DNA of 64,000 nt from JALOLG01 sp963722415 (GCA_963722415.1 CAVRNI010000043.1:1-64000); one strand, 5' to 3'; shown: positions 40,198 through 49,627, numbered from the stretch's first letter. Made by a program: numbers and translations. Notes: generated by a model not told the origin, from the letters alone.

Positions 40198-40685
40198 TGG
40201 CGCGGGGACCCAAAGGACCGGAGCTGGTCGTCATCTATTGGCGCGACATCCCCGCCCAGGTCAACGCCCAGCTCGGGCGCGAGCGCCATCAGGTGCTGCT
40301 GTCGGACAAGTTCCAGCGCGCCGTCGATCGGGCCAAGCGCAAGGCGCACATCTACACCGCCCACGAGGACATCGCGCAGTGGCGTCGCGAGAGCCAACCG
40401 TGCGAGGGTGATCTCGCGAAGGCTGCAACGGCGCTGGCTGTCCGGATCGAGGGGGAGTACACGCGCGATCGGCTCGGCCTGCTCGCGTTCGCGGGTGGCT
40501 GGGAGGCGGATGTGGGTGCCGACCGCGTGCGTGCCGCCGAGCTCGCCGCCCTCGAAGAGCTCGACGACGACGAGTCCGACACGTCGGCCACTATCGGCGC
40601 GTCCGAGCAGGACGCAATCGGCGCGTCCGAGCAGGACGCAATTGGCGCGGCCGAGCAGGACGCAATTAGTAGGGAGCAATCGTGA
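40197..40685 (+). CDS. 'Virulence factor' family (PF13769-like) small protein with repeat tail
   Basis: Intact, 162 aa. The N-terminal about 90 residues match the small family annotated 'virulence factor': VVIYWRDIPAQVNAQLGRER, LSDKFQRAVDRAKRKA. The family name is historical and does not imply pathogenesis; it is regularly found in MttB/corrinoid operons. The C-terminus has an acidic tail and three copies of IGASEQDA. ATG 40197 overlaps the DUF1638 stop, and the TGA overlaps the next GTG. Its biochemical role is unknown. Confidence 0.82.
   Translation: MARGPKGPELVVIYWRDIPAQVNAQLGRERHQVLLSDKFQRAVDRAKRKAHIYTAHEDIAQWRRESQPCEGDLAKAATALAVRIEGEYTRDRLGLLAFAGGWEADVGADRVRAAELAALEELDDDESDTSATIGASEQDAIGASEQDAIGAAEQDAISREQS
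40593..40664 (+). repeat. Three 24-bp in-frame tandem repeats
   Basis: Units at 40593-40616, 40617-40640 and 40641-40664. The first two are identical; the third has two changes, one silent (ATC/ATT) and one replacing Ser by Ala. Each unit encodes IGASEQDA at the end of the 'virulence factor' family protein. The number of units may vary between strains. Confidence 0.85.
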
Positions 40686-41587
40686 CCCAGACCGTCGTCA
40701 GCTCGGCGAGCCGCGAAGTCGTGATCGGCTTCGACCGACCGTTCGTCATGATCGGCGAGCGCATCAACCCGACCGGACGCAAGCTGCTCGCCGAGGAGAT
40801 GAAGGCCGGCGACTTCAGCCGCGTCGAGGCCGACGCGCTCGCCCAGGTCGCGGCGGGCGCCCACATGCTCGACGTCAACGCCGGGATCCCGCTCGCCGAT
40901 GAGCCGGCCTTGCTGGCCCGGGCGATCGAGCTCGTGCAGGCGATCACCGACGTGCCGCTGTCGATCGACTCCTCGATCATCGAGGCCCTCGAGGCGGGGT
41001 TGGCGGTGTACAAGGGCAAGCCGCTCGTCAACTCGGTCACCGGCGAGGACGAGGTGATGGAGCGGGTGCTCCCGCTCATCGCCCGCTACGGCGCCGCGGT
41101 CGTGGCGATCTCGAACGACGAGACCGGCATCAGCATGGATCCCGACGTCCGGTTCATGGTCGCCCAGCGCATCGTCAACCGCGCCGCCGACTACGGCATC
41201 CCGGCCCACGACATCGTCGTCGACCCGCTCGTGATGCCGATCGGCGCCCTCGGCCAGGCCGGTCAGCACGCGTTCCGGCTGATCCGCCGGCTGCGCGAGG
41301 AGCTGAAGGTGAACACGACGTGTGGTGCGTCGAACGTGAGCTTCGGCCTGCCCAACCGCCACATCGTCACCGGCACGTTTCTCGCCATGGCGATCGCCTC
41401 CGGGATGACCTCGGCGATCATGAACCCGATGCACCCCGAGGTGAAGTCGGCGGTGCTCGCGGCCGACGTGCTGGCCGGCACCGACCGCGACTGTGCCGCG
41501 TGGATCAGGGCCAACCGTGACCCGCTCGCGCCCGACGGCGCGGGCGGCAGCCGCGAAGGTCGGCGCCGCCGGCGCCCGGCCGGATAG
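40682..41587 (+). CDS. Methyltetrahydrofolate:corrinoid methyltransferase
   Basis: DHPS-like TIM barrel of the AcsE/MtgA/MtvA type. Motifs are FVMIGERINPTGRK, AHMLDVNAGIP, PLSIDSSIIEALEAGL, DPLVMPIGALGQAG, CGASNVSFGLPNRH and GMTSAIMNPMHPE. It moves the methyl group between methyl-corrinoid and THF; beside MttB it should make methyl-THF. GTG 40682 has AGGGAG just upstream and overlaps the preceding stop. The last about 20 residues (arginine-rich) probably reflect a frame error near 41535. Length is close to the family's 270-300 aa. Confidence 0.92.
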   Translation: MTQTVVSSASREVVIGFDRPFVMIGERINPTGRKLLAEEMKAGDFSRVEADALAQVAAGAHMLDVNAGIPLADEPALLARAIELVQAITDVPLSIDSSIIEALEAGLAVYKGKPLVNSVTGEDEVMERVLPLIARYGAAVVAISNDETGISMDPDVRFMVAQRIVNRAADYGIPAHDIVVDPLVMPIGALGQAGQHAFRLIRRLREELKVNTTCGASNVSFGLPNRHIVTGTFLAMAIASGMTSAIMNPMHPEVKSAVLAADVLAGTDRDCAAWIRANRDPLAPDGAGGSREGRRRRRPAG

Positions 41588-41598
41588 GAGGCGTCCCG

Positions 41599-43676
41599 TT
41601 GGTCGAGTCGCATCGAGTCGTGTTCACGCCGTCGGGGCTCACCGGCCGCGTCGAAGCCGGCACGACCGTGCTCGAAGCCGCCCGCCAGCTCGGCGCCGAC
41701 CTCGACACGGTGTGCGGCGGCCGCGGCATCTGCGGCCGGTGCCAGGTCGTTCCCGGAGTTGGGTCGTTCGCCAAGTGGGGGATCGACGCGACCGCCGAGG
41801 CGCTGAGCGCGCCGGCGTCAGCTCGAGCTCGACTACCACGGGAACCGGCCGTTGCTCGCCGGACAACGGCTCGGTTGCTCGGCGCGGATCTGCGGCGACG
41901 TCGTGATCGACGTGCCGGCGATGAGCCAGGTGCACCGCCAGGTCGTCCGCAAGGACCTCGACCTCGCCCCGATCGTCGTCGATCCGACGTTCTCGCTGTT
42001 CTACGTCGAGGTCGCCCCCGCCGAGCTCGGTGACGCCGTGCAGCGCGTCCGGGATGCTGCGCAACGCCGTCGCCGAACAGCACGTGCGCTCGCTCCCCGA
42101 CATCGACGGGCGGGTGCTCGCCGACGTGCACCGGGCGCTCGCCCGCGCCGATGGAGCAGCGACGGTCGCGGTCCGCCACCTCGGGCGCAGTGACGGCGCC
42201 GCCGATCTGATCGTCGCCGTGTGGCCGGGCTACGTCGGTGCCGTCCACGGCGTCGCGGTCGACATCGGCTCGACCACGATCGCCGGGCACCTGTGCGATC
42301 TCTCGACCGGGGAAGTGCTCGCGAGCGCCGGGCGGATGAACCCGCAGATCCGCTTCGGCGAGGACCTGATGAGCCGGGTGTCGTACGTGATGATGAATCC
42401 CGGCGGCGAGCGCGAGCTCACCGCCGCCGTGCGGACCGCGCTCGACGAGTTGGTGGGCGAGCTCGTCGAAGGCGCCGGCGTCGACCGCGAGCACGTCCTC
42501 GAGATCGTGCTCGTCGGGAACCCGATCATGCACCACATCGCGCTCGGCATCGACCCGACGCCACTGGGGTCGGCGCCGTTCGTGCTGGCCACCGACGAGG
42601 CGGTCGTCGGCCTGGCGCGCGATCTCGACCTCGACCTGCCGGCTGCGGCGTTCTACGCCGGGCCGTGCATCGCCGGTCACGTCGGCGCCGACACGGCCGC
42701 GGCGCTGCTCGCCGAGGGCCCGCACCGAGGCGACGCGATGCAGTTGCTCGTCGACGTCGGGACGAACGCCGAGATCGTGCTCGGCGACCGCACCCGTCAG
42801 TACGCCGCGTCGAGCCCGACCGGACCGGCGTTCGAGGGTGCGCAGATCAGCTGCGGGCAACGCGCCACGGCGGGCGCCGTCGAGCGTGTACGGATCGACC
42901 GTGAGTCGCTCGAGCCGTCGTTCAAGGTGATCGGGTCCGACTTGTGGTCCGACGATCCCGGCTTCGAGGAGGCGGTGAGGTCGTCCGGCGTCACCGGTGT
43001 GTGCGGCTCGGGCATCATCGACGTCGTCGCCGAGATGTTCCTGGCGGGTCTGATCGAGAGCGACGGCACGATCTCCGGCGAGATGGCGGCGCGGACCGAT
43101 CGCATCGTCTCCGACGGCCGAACGTTCTCGTACGTGCTGTACGCCGCCGGCGACACGCAGCTCACGATCACGCAGAACGACGTGCGCGCGATCCAACTCG
43201 CCAAGGCCGCGCTGCGCGCCGGCATCGACTTGCTCGTCGAGCACGCCGGCTCCCCGGTGGTCACCGACATCCGCCTCGCCGGCGCGTTCGGCGCCCACAT
43301 CGACCCTGTCCACGCGATGGTGCTCGGTCTCGTACCCGACTGTCCTGTCGAGGGCGTGCGTTCGGTCGGCAACGCGGCCGGTGCCGGAGCCGTGCAGGCC
43401 CTGTTGTCGCGCCGTCTGCGGGCCGAGATGGAGGCCGCGGTGCGCCGGGTCATCAAGATCGAGACTGCCACCGAGCCGCGGTTCCAGGAGTTGTTCGTCG
43501 CCGCGATGGCGCTTCCGCACGCGACGAGCCCGTCGCCGAACCTGTCGACCGTGGTCGAACTTCCCGCTCGGACACCCGACGCGCCGCGTGGCGGGCGCCG
43601 TCGCCGTGGGCAGCGCACCGAACCGGCGTCCGGCTCGAACGTTGTGCCGAAGAGTGTCATGGAGGACGTGTCATGA
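41599..43676 (+). CDS. Corrinoid activation protein (RACo/RamA-like, 2Fe-2S plus ASKHA domain)
   Basis: About 690 aa. The N-terminal [2Fe-2S] domain has TVCGGRGICGRCQ and a later Cys in LGCSARICGD. A middle linker leads to the ASKHA ATPase-like domain: GVAVDIGSTTIAGHLCDL, GRMNPQIRFGEDLMSRV, NPIMHHIALGIDPTPLG, LLVDVGTNAEIVLG, GVCGSGIIDVVAEMF and IRLAGAFGAHIDP. Such proteins use ATP to reduce Co(II) corrinoid back to active Co(I). TTG 41599 follows GGAGG. Frame breaks lie near 41822 and 42045. The stop overlaps the MttB3 start (ATGA). Confidence 0.9.
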
Positions 43677-45208
43677 ACGCACCAGTCGGGCGTCGTGGTG
43701 GTGGGCGGGCCGGCCGCCAGAGCATGCGGGCGGCCGCCGCGCCCGACCGCTTGCCGTTCATCACTCGCCGTCTGGCGCCGGTCGACTTGGTGTCGGCCGA
43801 GGGTCTCGAGATCCTCGAGCACAACGCCGACACGATCCTCGAAGAGGTCGGCGTCGAGGTCCGCGACCATCCGAGCGCCGTGAAGCTGTTCGCCGAAGCC
43901 GGCGCCGACGTCGATGGCAGCCGGGTGCGGTTCCCGCGCGGGATGTGCCGCCAGATCGTGCAGGCGACCGCGCCGGCCGTGTACACCCAGCACGCCCGCA
44001 ACCCCGACAACAACGTCCAGATCGGTGGCGACGCGACCGTGTTCGCGCCCAACTACGGCTCTCCGTTCGTGCACGACCTCGAGGGAGGCCGCCGCTACGC
44101 GACATTGGCGGACTTCCAGAACTTCGTGAAGCTCGCGTACATGTCGCCGAACCTGCACCACTCGGGCGGCACCGTGTGCGAGCCGGTCGACGTGCCGGTC
44201 AGCAAGCGTCACCTCGACATGGTGTATTCCCACATCAAGTACAGCGACAAGGGGTTCATGGGTTCGGTGACCGCCGGTGAGCGGGCGGCCGACTGTGTCG
44301 AGTTGGCCCGCATCGCGTTCGGCGGCGACCTGCAGGATCGCACCGTGATGACGAGCCTGATCAACGCCTCCTCACCGTTGGTGTGGGACTCGTCGATGCT
44401 CGCCTCGGCGGAGGTCTACGCCCAGAACAACCAGGCGACGATCATCACGCCGTTCATCCTCGCCGGCGCGATGGCACCGACCACCTCGGCCGGTGTCGTC
44501 GCCCAGACGCTCGCCGAGGCACTCGCCGGGATGACGTTCGTGCAGCTCGTGCGACCCGGCGCGCCGGTCGTGTTCGGCTCGTTCGCCAGCTCGATGTCGA
44601 TGCAGAGCGGGGCGCCGACGTTCGGCACCCCGGAGCCCGCACTCGTGCTGTACGCCGTCGCCGCCCTCGCCCGGCGGTTGGGCGTGCCGTTCCGATCGGG
44701 CGGCTCGCTCACCGCGTCGAAGTTGCCCGACGCGCAGGCCGCCTACGAGAGCGCGGCGACATTGCTGCCGACGATGATGGCCGGCACCAACTTCGTGTTG
44801 CACGCCGCCGGTTGGCTCGAGGGTGGGCTGGCGATCGGCTACGAGAAGTTCGTGCTCGACGCCGACCAGTTGGGGATGATGGCGACGTTCGTCCAGGGAC
44901 TCGACCTGTCCGAGAACGGCCAGGCGCTCGACGCGATCCGCGAGAACCCACCCGGTCAGCACTACCTCGGCACCGCACACACCCTCGCCAACTTCGAATC
45001 GGCGTTCTACCGCTCGGACACCGCCGACAACTCGAGCTTCGAACAGTGGCTCGACGACGGCGGGCTCGACGCCGCGCAACGCGCCAGCCGGCTGTGGCGT
45101 TCGCGGCTCGACGCCTACGAGCCACCCCCCATCGACGACGCGATCGATGCCGAGCTGATCGAGTTCATCGAGCGTCGCAAGTCCGAGCTTCCCGACACCT
45201 TCGCCTGA
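43673..45208 (+). CDS. MttB-family methyltransferase, non-pyrrolysine, MttB3
   Basis: Intact 511-aa member of the MttB superfamily and the best reference for the paralogues in this window. Blocks: LEILEHNADTILEEVGVEV, YTQHARNPDNNVQIGGDATV, HHSGGTVCEPVDVPVSKRH, YSDKGFMGSVTAGERA, INASSPLVWDSSM, SGAPTFGTPEPALV and RLDAYEPPPIDDAID. It contains no in-frame TAG, so pyrrolysine is not needed. Being encoded with the corrinoid protein, its activator and the THF methyltransferase, it is the most likely primary quaternary-amine demethylase. Glycine betaine is the leading substrate, given choline oxidation and betaine uptake close by (inference). Confidence 0.92.
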   Translation: MNAPVGRRGGGRAGRQSMRAAAAPDRLPFITRRLAPVDLVSAEGLEILEHNADTILEEVGVEVRDHPSAVKLFAEAGADVDGSRVRFPRGMCRQIVQATAPAVYTQHARNPDNNVQIGGDATVFAPNYGSPFVHDLEGGRRYATLADFQNFVKLAYMSPNLHHSGGTVCEPVDVPVSKRHLDMVYSHIKYSDKGFMGSVTAGERAADCVELARIAFGGDLQDRTVMTSLINASSPLVWDSSMLASAEVYAQNNQATIITPFILAGAMAPTTSAGVVAQTLAEALAGMTFVQLVRPGAPVVFGSFASSMSMQSGAPTFGTPEPALVLYAVAALARRLGVPFRSGGSLTASKLPDAQAAYESAATLLPTMMAGTNFVLHAAGWLEGGLAIGYEKFVLDADQLGMMATFVQGLDLSENGQALDAIRENPPGQHYLGTAHTLANFESAFYRSDTADNSSFEQWLDDGGLDAAQRASRLWRSRLDAYEPPPIDDAIDAELIEFIERRKSELPDTFA

Positions 45209-45235
45209 AATGCACCACGAAACGGAGACCCATCG

Positions 45236-46123
45236 ATGTTCCTGCTGAGCCGACTGTTCGGTCTCGACCGCGCACGTGGCCCGGCGTCCGCCGAGGTCCG
45301 ACGCCTGGTGGCCGCGACGCGATACGAGCTGGTCCCGATGAAGGGCATCGATGAGGCGATCGAGGCGCTCCCAGAGATGTCGTCGGTTTCCGTCACGTGC
45401 TCGCCGGCCAAGGGCATCCCGGCGACACTCGACCTCACCGTGCGGTTGCTCGACCTCGGGCATCACCCGATCCCGCACATCTCGGCGCGGATGGTCGAGG
45501 GCCCCGACGAGGTGTTCAAGCTCGCGGTGTGGTTCCGTGAGCACGGCCTGCGTGACCTGTTCGTGGTCGGCGGCGACGCCGAGCAGCCGCACGGGCCGTA
45601 CCCCGACGGCCTGACCTTCCTGCGCGACCTGCTCGCCCACGATCACGGGCTCGAGCGGATCGGCGTACCTGCGTATCCCGACGGTCACCCGTCCATCGAC
45701 CGCTCGGTGCTTCGTGACGCGCTGCACGCCAAGCAGGCGCTGATCACCGAGGCCGGCGTCGGCGCGGGTGCCTCCACCCAGATGTGCTTCGACGCCGGAC
45801 GTATCCGCAAGTGGTTGCAACAGGAACGATCAGACGGCCTGACGTTGCCGATCCATCTCGGTGTGCCAGGCGTGGTCGACCGCGCTCGACTGATGCGGAT
45901 GGGGGCCCGTCTGGGTGTGGGGACATCGCTGCGCTATCTCAGCAAGAACCGGGCGTCGGTCGTGCGGATGCTCGCCCCGGGCGGCTACGACCCGACCGAC
46001 CTCGTGCGCGCCATGGCGCCGGACGCCGAATCGCTCGGCATCGTCGGGCTGCATTCGTTCACGTTCAACAGCGTCGCCGACACCGCGGCGTGGCGCGACA
46101 CGTTGCTCGCCGATCAATCGTGA
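45236..46123 (+). CDS. Methylenetetrahydrofolate reductase family protein (MetF-like)
   Basis: Intact 295-aa TIM-barrel protein. MetF features include ELVPMKGIDEAIEALPEMSSVSVTCSP, LGHHPIPHISARMV, RDLFVVGGDAEQPHGPYPDGLTFL, GVPAYPDGHPSID and ALITEAGVGAGASTQMCFD. It probably oxidises methyl-THF made by the corrinoid route to methylene-THF, which FolD can use. The electron acceptor is not evident; no MetV-like zinc subunit is adjacent. ATG 45236 follows CGGAGA. Its TGA overlaps the GTG of the next gene. Confidence 0.87.
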   Translation: MFLLSRLFGLDRARGPASAEVRRLVAATRYELVPMKGIDEAIEALPEMSSVSVTCSPAKGIPATLDLTVRLLDLGHHPIPHISARMVEGPDEVFKLAVWFREHGLRDLFVVGGDAEQPHGPYPDGLTFLRDLLAHDHGLERIGVPAYPDGHPSIDRSVLRDALHAKQALITEAGVGAGASTQMCFDAGRIRKWLQQERSDGLTLPIHLGVPGVVDRARLMRMGARLGVGTSLRYLSKNRASVVRMLAPGGYDPTDLVRAMAPDAESLGIVGLHSFTFNSVADTAAWRDTLLADQS

Positions 46124-47425
46124 CGACGCAACAGGCCGACGCGGTCATCATCGGGGCGGGGGTGATCGGCGCCTCCGTCGCCTACGAGTTGGCCCGCAGC
46201 GGTCGCTCGGTGATCAGCGTCGACAAGGGACCCGCGCCCGGTGCCGGCTCGACGAGCTCCTCGGCGTCGATCATCCGCTTCAGCTACTCGACGCTCGACG
46301 CGGTCCTCACCGCGTGGGAGTCGGCCGCCGTATGGGAGGCGTGGGCCGAGCACCTCGGAGCCGACGATCCCGACGGAATGGCTCGCTTCGTGCGCACCGG
46401 GAACTTGATCTTCTGCACCGAGGGCTACGACGGGTCCGGCATCATGGCGCTGTGGGACGACATCGGGATCCCGTACGAACGACTCGACCCGAACGAGATC
46501 CGCGAGCGCTTCCCCAGGCTCGACCCCGGGCGTTTCTGGCCACCGAAGCGCATCGACGACCCGGCCTTCGCCGACGATCCGACAGGTGACCTGGCCGCGT
46601 TCTACAGCCCGGGGAGCGGGTTCATCGACGACCCGATGCTGGCCGCCCACAACCTGACGTTCGCCGCCCGCAACCATGGCGCGACGTTCCGCTTCCACGA
46701 GACCGTGGTGGGGATCGACCAGCGAGACGGTCGCGTACGCGGCGTCACGCTCGCGAGCGGCGACGTCGTCGAGGCGCCGGTCGTCGTCAACGTCGGCGGT
46801 CCACACTCGAGCGTCATCAACCGAATGGCCGGCGTGACCGGCGACATGCGCATCAGCCACCGCCCGCTGCGCAACGAGATGTACGCCGTACCGGCACCGT
46901 CGGGCTTTGCGCTCGACGACGGCGCGACGATCGTCGCCGACCTCGACATCGGCCAGTACTTCCGTCCGCAGATCGGCGGCACGCTGCTCGTCGGCGGGAC
47001 CGAGCCGGAGTGCGACGAGTTGGAGTGGATCGACGATCCCGACAACTTCCGCGAACAGCCGACGGTCGAGATCTGGGAGACCTCGATGTTCCGCCTCGCG
47101 CGACGGATGCCCGAGTTCGGCGTGCCGAGCCGGCCGGTCGGGTTGGCCGCGCTGTACGACGCGTCCGACGACTGGGTCCCGATCTACGACAAGTCGAGTC
47201 TCCCCGGCTTCTACATGGCGTGCGGCACGAGCGGCAACCAGTTCAAGAACGCGCCGCTCGCCGGTCAGTTCATCCGAGCACTCGTCGACGCCGCCGGTGA
47301 GGGCGTCGATCACGACGAGGAGCCGGTGCAGTTCGTCGGTCCAGCGGACCGGACGGCCGATCAACCTCGGCGCCTTCTCACGGCGTCGTGATCCGGCCGT
47401 CACGTCCGGCACCGTGATGGGCTGA
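46120..47425 (+). CDS. FAD-dependent oxidoreductase (sarcosine/dimethylglycine oxidase-like, DAO fold)
   Basis: GTG 46120 overlaps the MetF-like stop. The FAD site ADAVIIGAGVIGASVAYELAR is followed by GAGSTSSSASIIRFSY, a substrate domain, and GGTLLVGGTEPECDELEW. An indel near 47352 hides the natural ending TGRPINLGAFSRRRDPAVTSGTVMG, with stop at 47425. There is no GcvT domain, unlike the DMGDH-like proteins. It could remove a methyl from dimethylglycine or sarcosine after MttB3 has acted. Whether it is an oxidase or a dehydrogenase is open. Confidence 0.85.
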
Positions 47426-47437
47426 GGCGCGTCGATG

Positions 47438-47467
47438 GACGTGCATGTAGTAGACGTGCATGTAGTA
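47438..47467. repeat. 15-bp direct repeat, two copies
   Basis: GACGTGCATGTAGTA occurs twice head-to-tail (47438-47452, 47453-47467) directly before the SMP-30 gene. It may be a repeated regulator site or a simple duplication. Confidence 0.7.
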
Positions 47468-47478
47468 GAGGTGTGGTG

Positions 47479-48375
47479 ATGGGAGTGCGCCGGATGACGG
47501 CCGCGGTGGTGGTCGAGTGTGGCGACGAGCTCGGCGAGTGTCCGGTCTGGGATGCCGGCCGGTCGGAGTTGCTGTGGACCGACATCCACGGGCGACGTCT
47601 GCACCGGCTGACGTCCGACGGCGCGACCGTCGAGCTCGCGCTCGACGATCGGCTGTGCAGCTTCGCCGTCGGCGAGAGCGGCGACCTGCTCGGGGCGTTC
47701 ACGAAGCGCGTCGCCCGCCTCGACCGTGACACCGGCGCCGTGCGCGAGCTCCATCCGGTGGAGCCGGACGTCGCCGCGACCCGGTGCAACGACGGGCGAC
47801 CCGACCGTCACGGCGGGTTCGTGTTCGGCACCATGGACGAACAGAACGACCCCCGCCAGCCGCTCGGATCGTTCTTCCACTGGGATGCCGAGCGTGGCGC
47901 GACGGCGATCCGCCCCGGCGTGAAGGTCGCCAACGGGCTGTGCTTCTCACCGGACGGGCTGACCATGTACTACGCCGACTCCCCGCTCGGCACGATCTGG
48001 CAGGCGCGCTACGACCCCGACTCCGGCGAGATCCACGACGAGCGTGTGTTCATCGGTCCCGATCCCGAGCTCCCGGGCGACACCGGGTCACCGGACGGCG
48101 CCACGGTCGACGAGAGCGGTTGCGTCTGGAACGCGCGATGGGGCGCGTGGGGCATCGCCCGCTTCACGCCCGACGGCGTGCTCGACACGATCATCGATGT
48201 TCCCGTGCCGCAGCCGAGCGCGGTCACGTTCGGCGGCGACGATCTCGGCACGCTGTACATCACGACCGCCCGCGAGCACATGTCGCCGAGCGATCCGCGC
48301 TACGAGCTGTCGGGTGCGTTGTTCGCCGTCACGCCGGGTGTGACCGGCATCGCCGACACGCCAGTCCGCGTGTGA
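47479..48375 (+). CDS. SMP-30/gluconolactonase family protein
   Basis: Six-bladed propeller lactonase, intact at about 300 aa. Metal-ligand motifs are GECPVWD (Glu), CNDGRPDRHGGFVFGTMD (Asn and region), ANGLCFSPDGLTMYY and DGATVDESGCVWNARWG. Such enzymes hydrolyse sugar lactones and related esters. ATG 47479 is chosen; GTG 47473 is possible. It begins 54 bp after the FAD oxidoreductase. A link with amine catabolism is not obvious. Confidence 0.87.
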   Translation: MGVRRMTAAVVVECGDELGECPVWDAGRSELLWTDIHGRRLHRLTSDGATVELALDDRLCSFAVGESGDLLGAFTKRVARLDRDTGAVRELHPVEPDVAATRCNDGRPDRHGGFVFGTMDEQNDPRQPLGSFFHWDAERGATAIRPGVKVANGLCFSPDGLTMYYADSPLGTIWQARYDPDSGEIHDERVFIGPDPELPGDTGSPDGATVDESGCVWNARWGAWGIARFTPDGVLDTIIDVPVPQPSAVTFGGDDLGTLYITTAREHMSPSDPRYELSGALFAVTPGVTGIADTPVRV

Positions 48376-48393
48376 GCCGCGTGTGATCAGGGG

Positions 48394-48424
48394 TTGACCC
48401 TCCCCGTGCAGGAGGGTCCATGCT
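48394..48424 (+). promoter_or_regulatory. MerR-type promoter and operator
   Basis: TTGACC (48394-48399) and CATGCT (48419-48424) are 19 bp apart, the overlong spacing typical of MerR-controlled promoters. The dyad GACCCTCC-N7-GGAGGGTC fills 48396-48418. The expected transcription start falls on the GTG at 48431, so the mRNA would be leaderless and the gene autoregulated. Confidence 0.7.
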
Positions 48425-48430
48425 GAAGTC

Positions 48431-49250
48431 GTGGATGCCCTGCTGACGATCGGCGAGTTCTCCAAGATGACGTACCTGAGCGTGAAAGCGCTCCGGCACT
48501 ACCACGACGTCGGACTGCTCGAGCCGGTCGACATCGACTCGGAGACCGGGTACCGCCGCTACTCGAGCGCGCAGGTGTCGACGGCGCAGGCGATCCGCAG
48601 GTTCCGCGAGCTCGACATGCCGCTCGAACACGTGAGGGCGGTCCTCGACGCGCCCGATGTCACGAGTCGCAACGAGGCGATCCTCGTCCACCTCCGTCAC
48701 ATGCAGCAGCAACTCGAGCGCACCCAGACGACGGTCGCCTCGTTGCAGGCGCTGCTCGAGGACGTCCAACGCACGTCCACGGTGACTCGACGGTCCATCG
48801 GACCGACGCCGTCGCTCGCGATCAGCGAGACGGTCGGGTTCGAGGACGGTGGCGAGTGGTGCGGCGCGGCGCTCGACGAGCTCCACGGCGAGCTCACCCG
48901 CGCCGGGCTCACGCCCGCCGGACCGGACGGTGCCCTGTACTTCAGCGACTTCTTCGAGCTCGGGCTCGGCAAGATGGTCGCCGTTCGTGCCGATCACCGG
49001 CGACGTGGGACCGACGGGCCGCACCGAGCGGCTCGACCTACCGGCCGCCGATTTCGCGGTGTTGGTCCACGAGGGTCCCTTCGCCGACCTCGACCGCACC
49101 TACGGCGCGCTCGGCACGCACGTCGCGCTCCAGCGCATCGGTCTCGACGGACCGATCCGTGAGCACTACGTCGTGGCCGGCCCCGATGTCGACCCACGCG
49201 ACCACCGCACCGAGGTGTGCTGGCCGATCACCGTTCAGTCAACGACTTGA
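48431..49250 (+). CDS. MerR-family regulator with GyrI-like effector domain
   Basis: The MerR winged helix (LLTIGEFSKMTYLSVKALRHYHDVGLLEPVDIDSETGYRRYS) is followed by a coiled-coil (HMQQQLERTQTTVASLQALLED) and a GyrI-like/BmrR-type ligand domain (TERLDLPAADFAVLVHEGPFADLDRTYGALG, VCWPITV). One frame break lies near 48988. It resembles multidrug-responsive BmrR/TipA-type regulators. The following gene encodes a VOC protein 28 bp away and is likely co-transcribed. Confidence 0.88.
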
Positions 49251-49277
49251 ACCTCAAAGCAAAGGAGCAACCCCCTG

Positions 49278-49627
49278 ATGAGCGTGACACTCAACCACAT
49301 CACGTTCGACTGTGCCGACGCCGAACGAGTCGCCGGCTTCTGGTCGAGCGTGCTCGACGAGCCCGTCGATGACGGCGCGAGCGCGGACTTCGCCACGATC
49401 ACGAGCCGCAAGGCGGCGTCGTGGATGTTCGTGAAGGTGCCCGAGGGACGTCCGAAGACGCGTGAAGAACCGGCGTCCACGTCGATCTCGGCGCGACGGC
49501 GGACGTCGACGCCGAGCTCCAGCGCCTCGTCGGGCTCGGCGCGTCACGCCTCGCGGACCTCGACGAGGGTGGCACGCGTTGGACGACGATGGCGGATCCC
49601 GAAGGCAACGAGTTCTGCCTCGTGTAG
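49278..49627 (+). CDS. VOC-family (glyoxalase/bleomycin-resistance fold) protein
   Basis: The start MSVTLNHITFDCADAERVAGFWSSVLDEP is typical of VOC proteins. After a one-base break near 49470 it continues GVHVDLGATADVDAELQRLVGLGASRLADLD and ends TMADPEGNEFCLV at 49627. The length of about 116 aa is normal. It follows MerR, suggesting a drug- or electrophile-response pair. The substrate is unknown. Confidence 0.82.

Noticed and set aside
4572..45208. Pyrrolysine in the MttB proteins
   Set aside because: No in-frame TAG is seen in any of the three genes. The intact MttB3 reads through the whole family length with sense codons.
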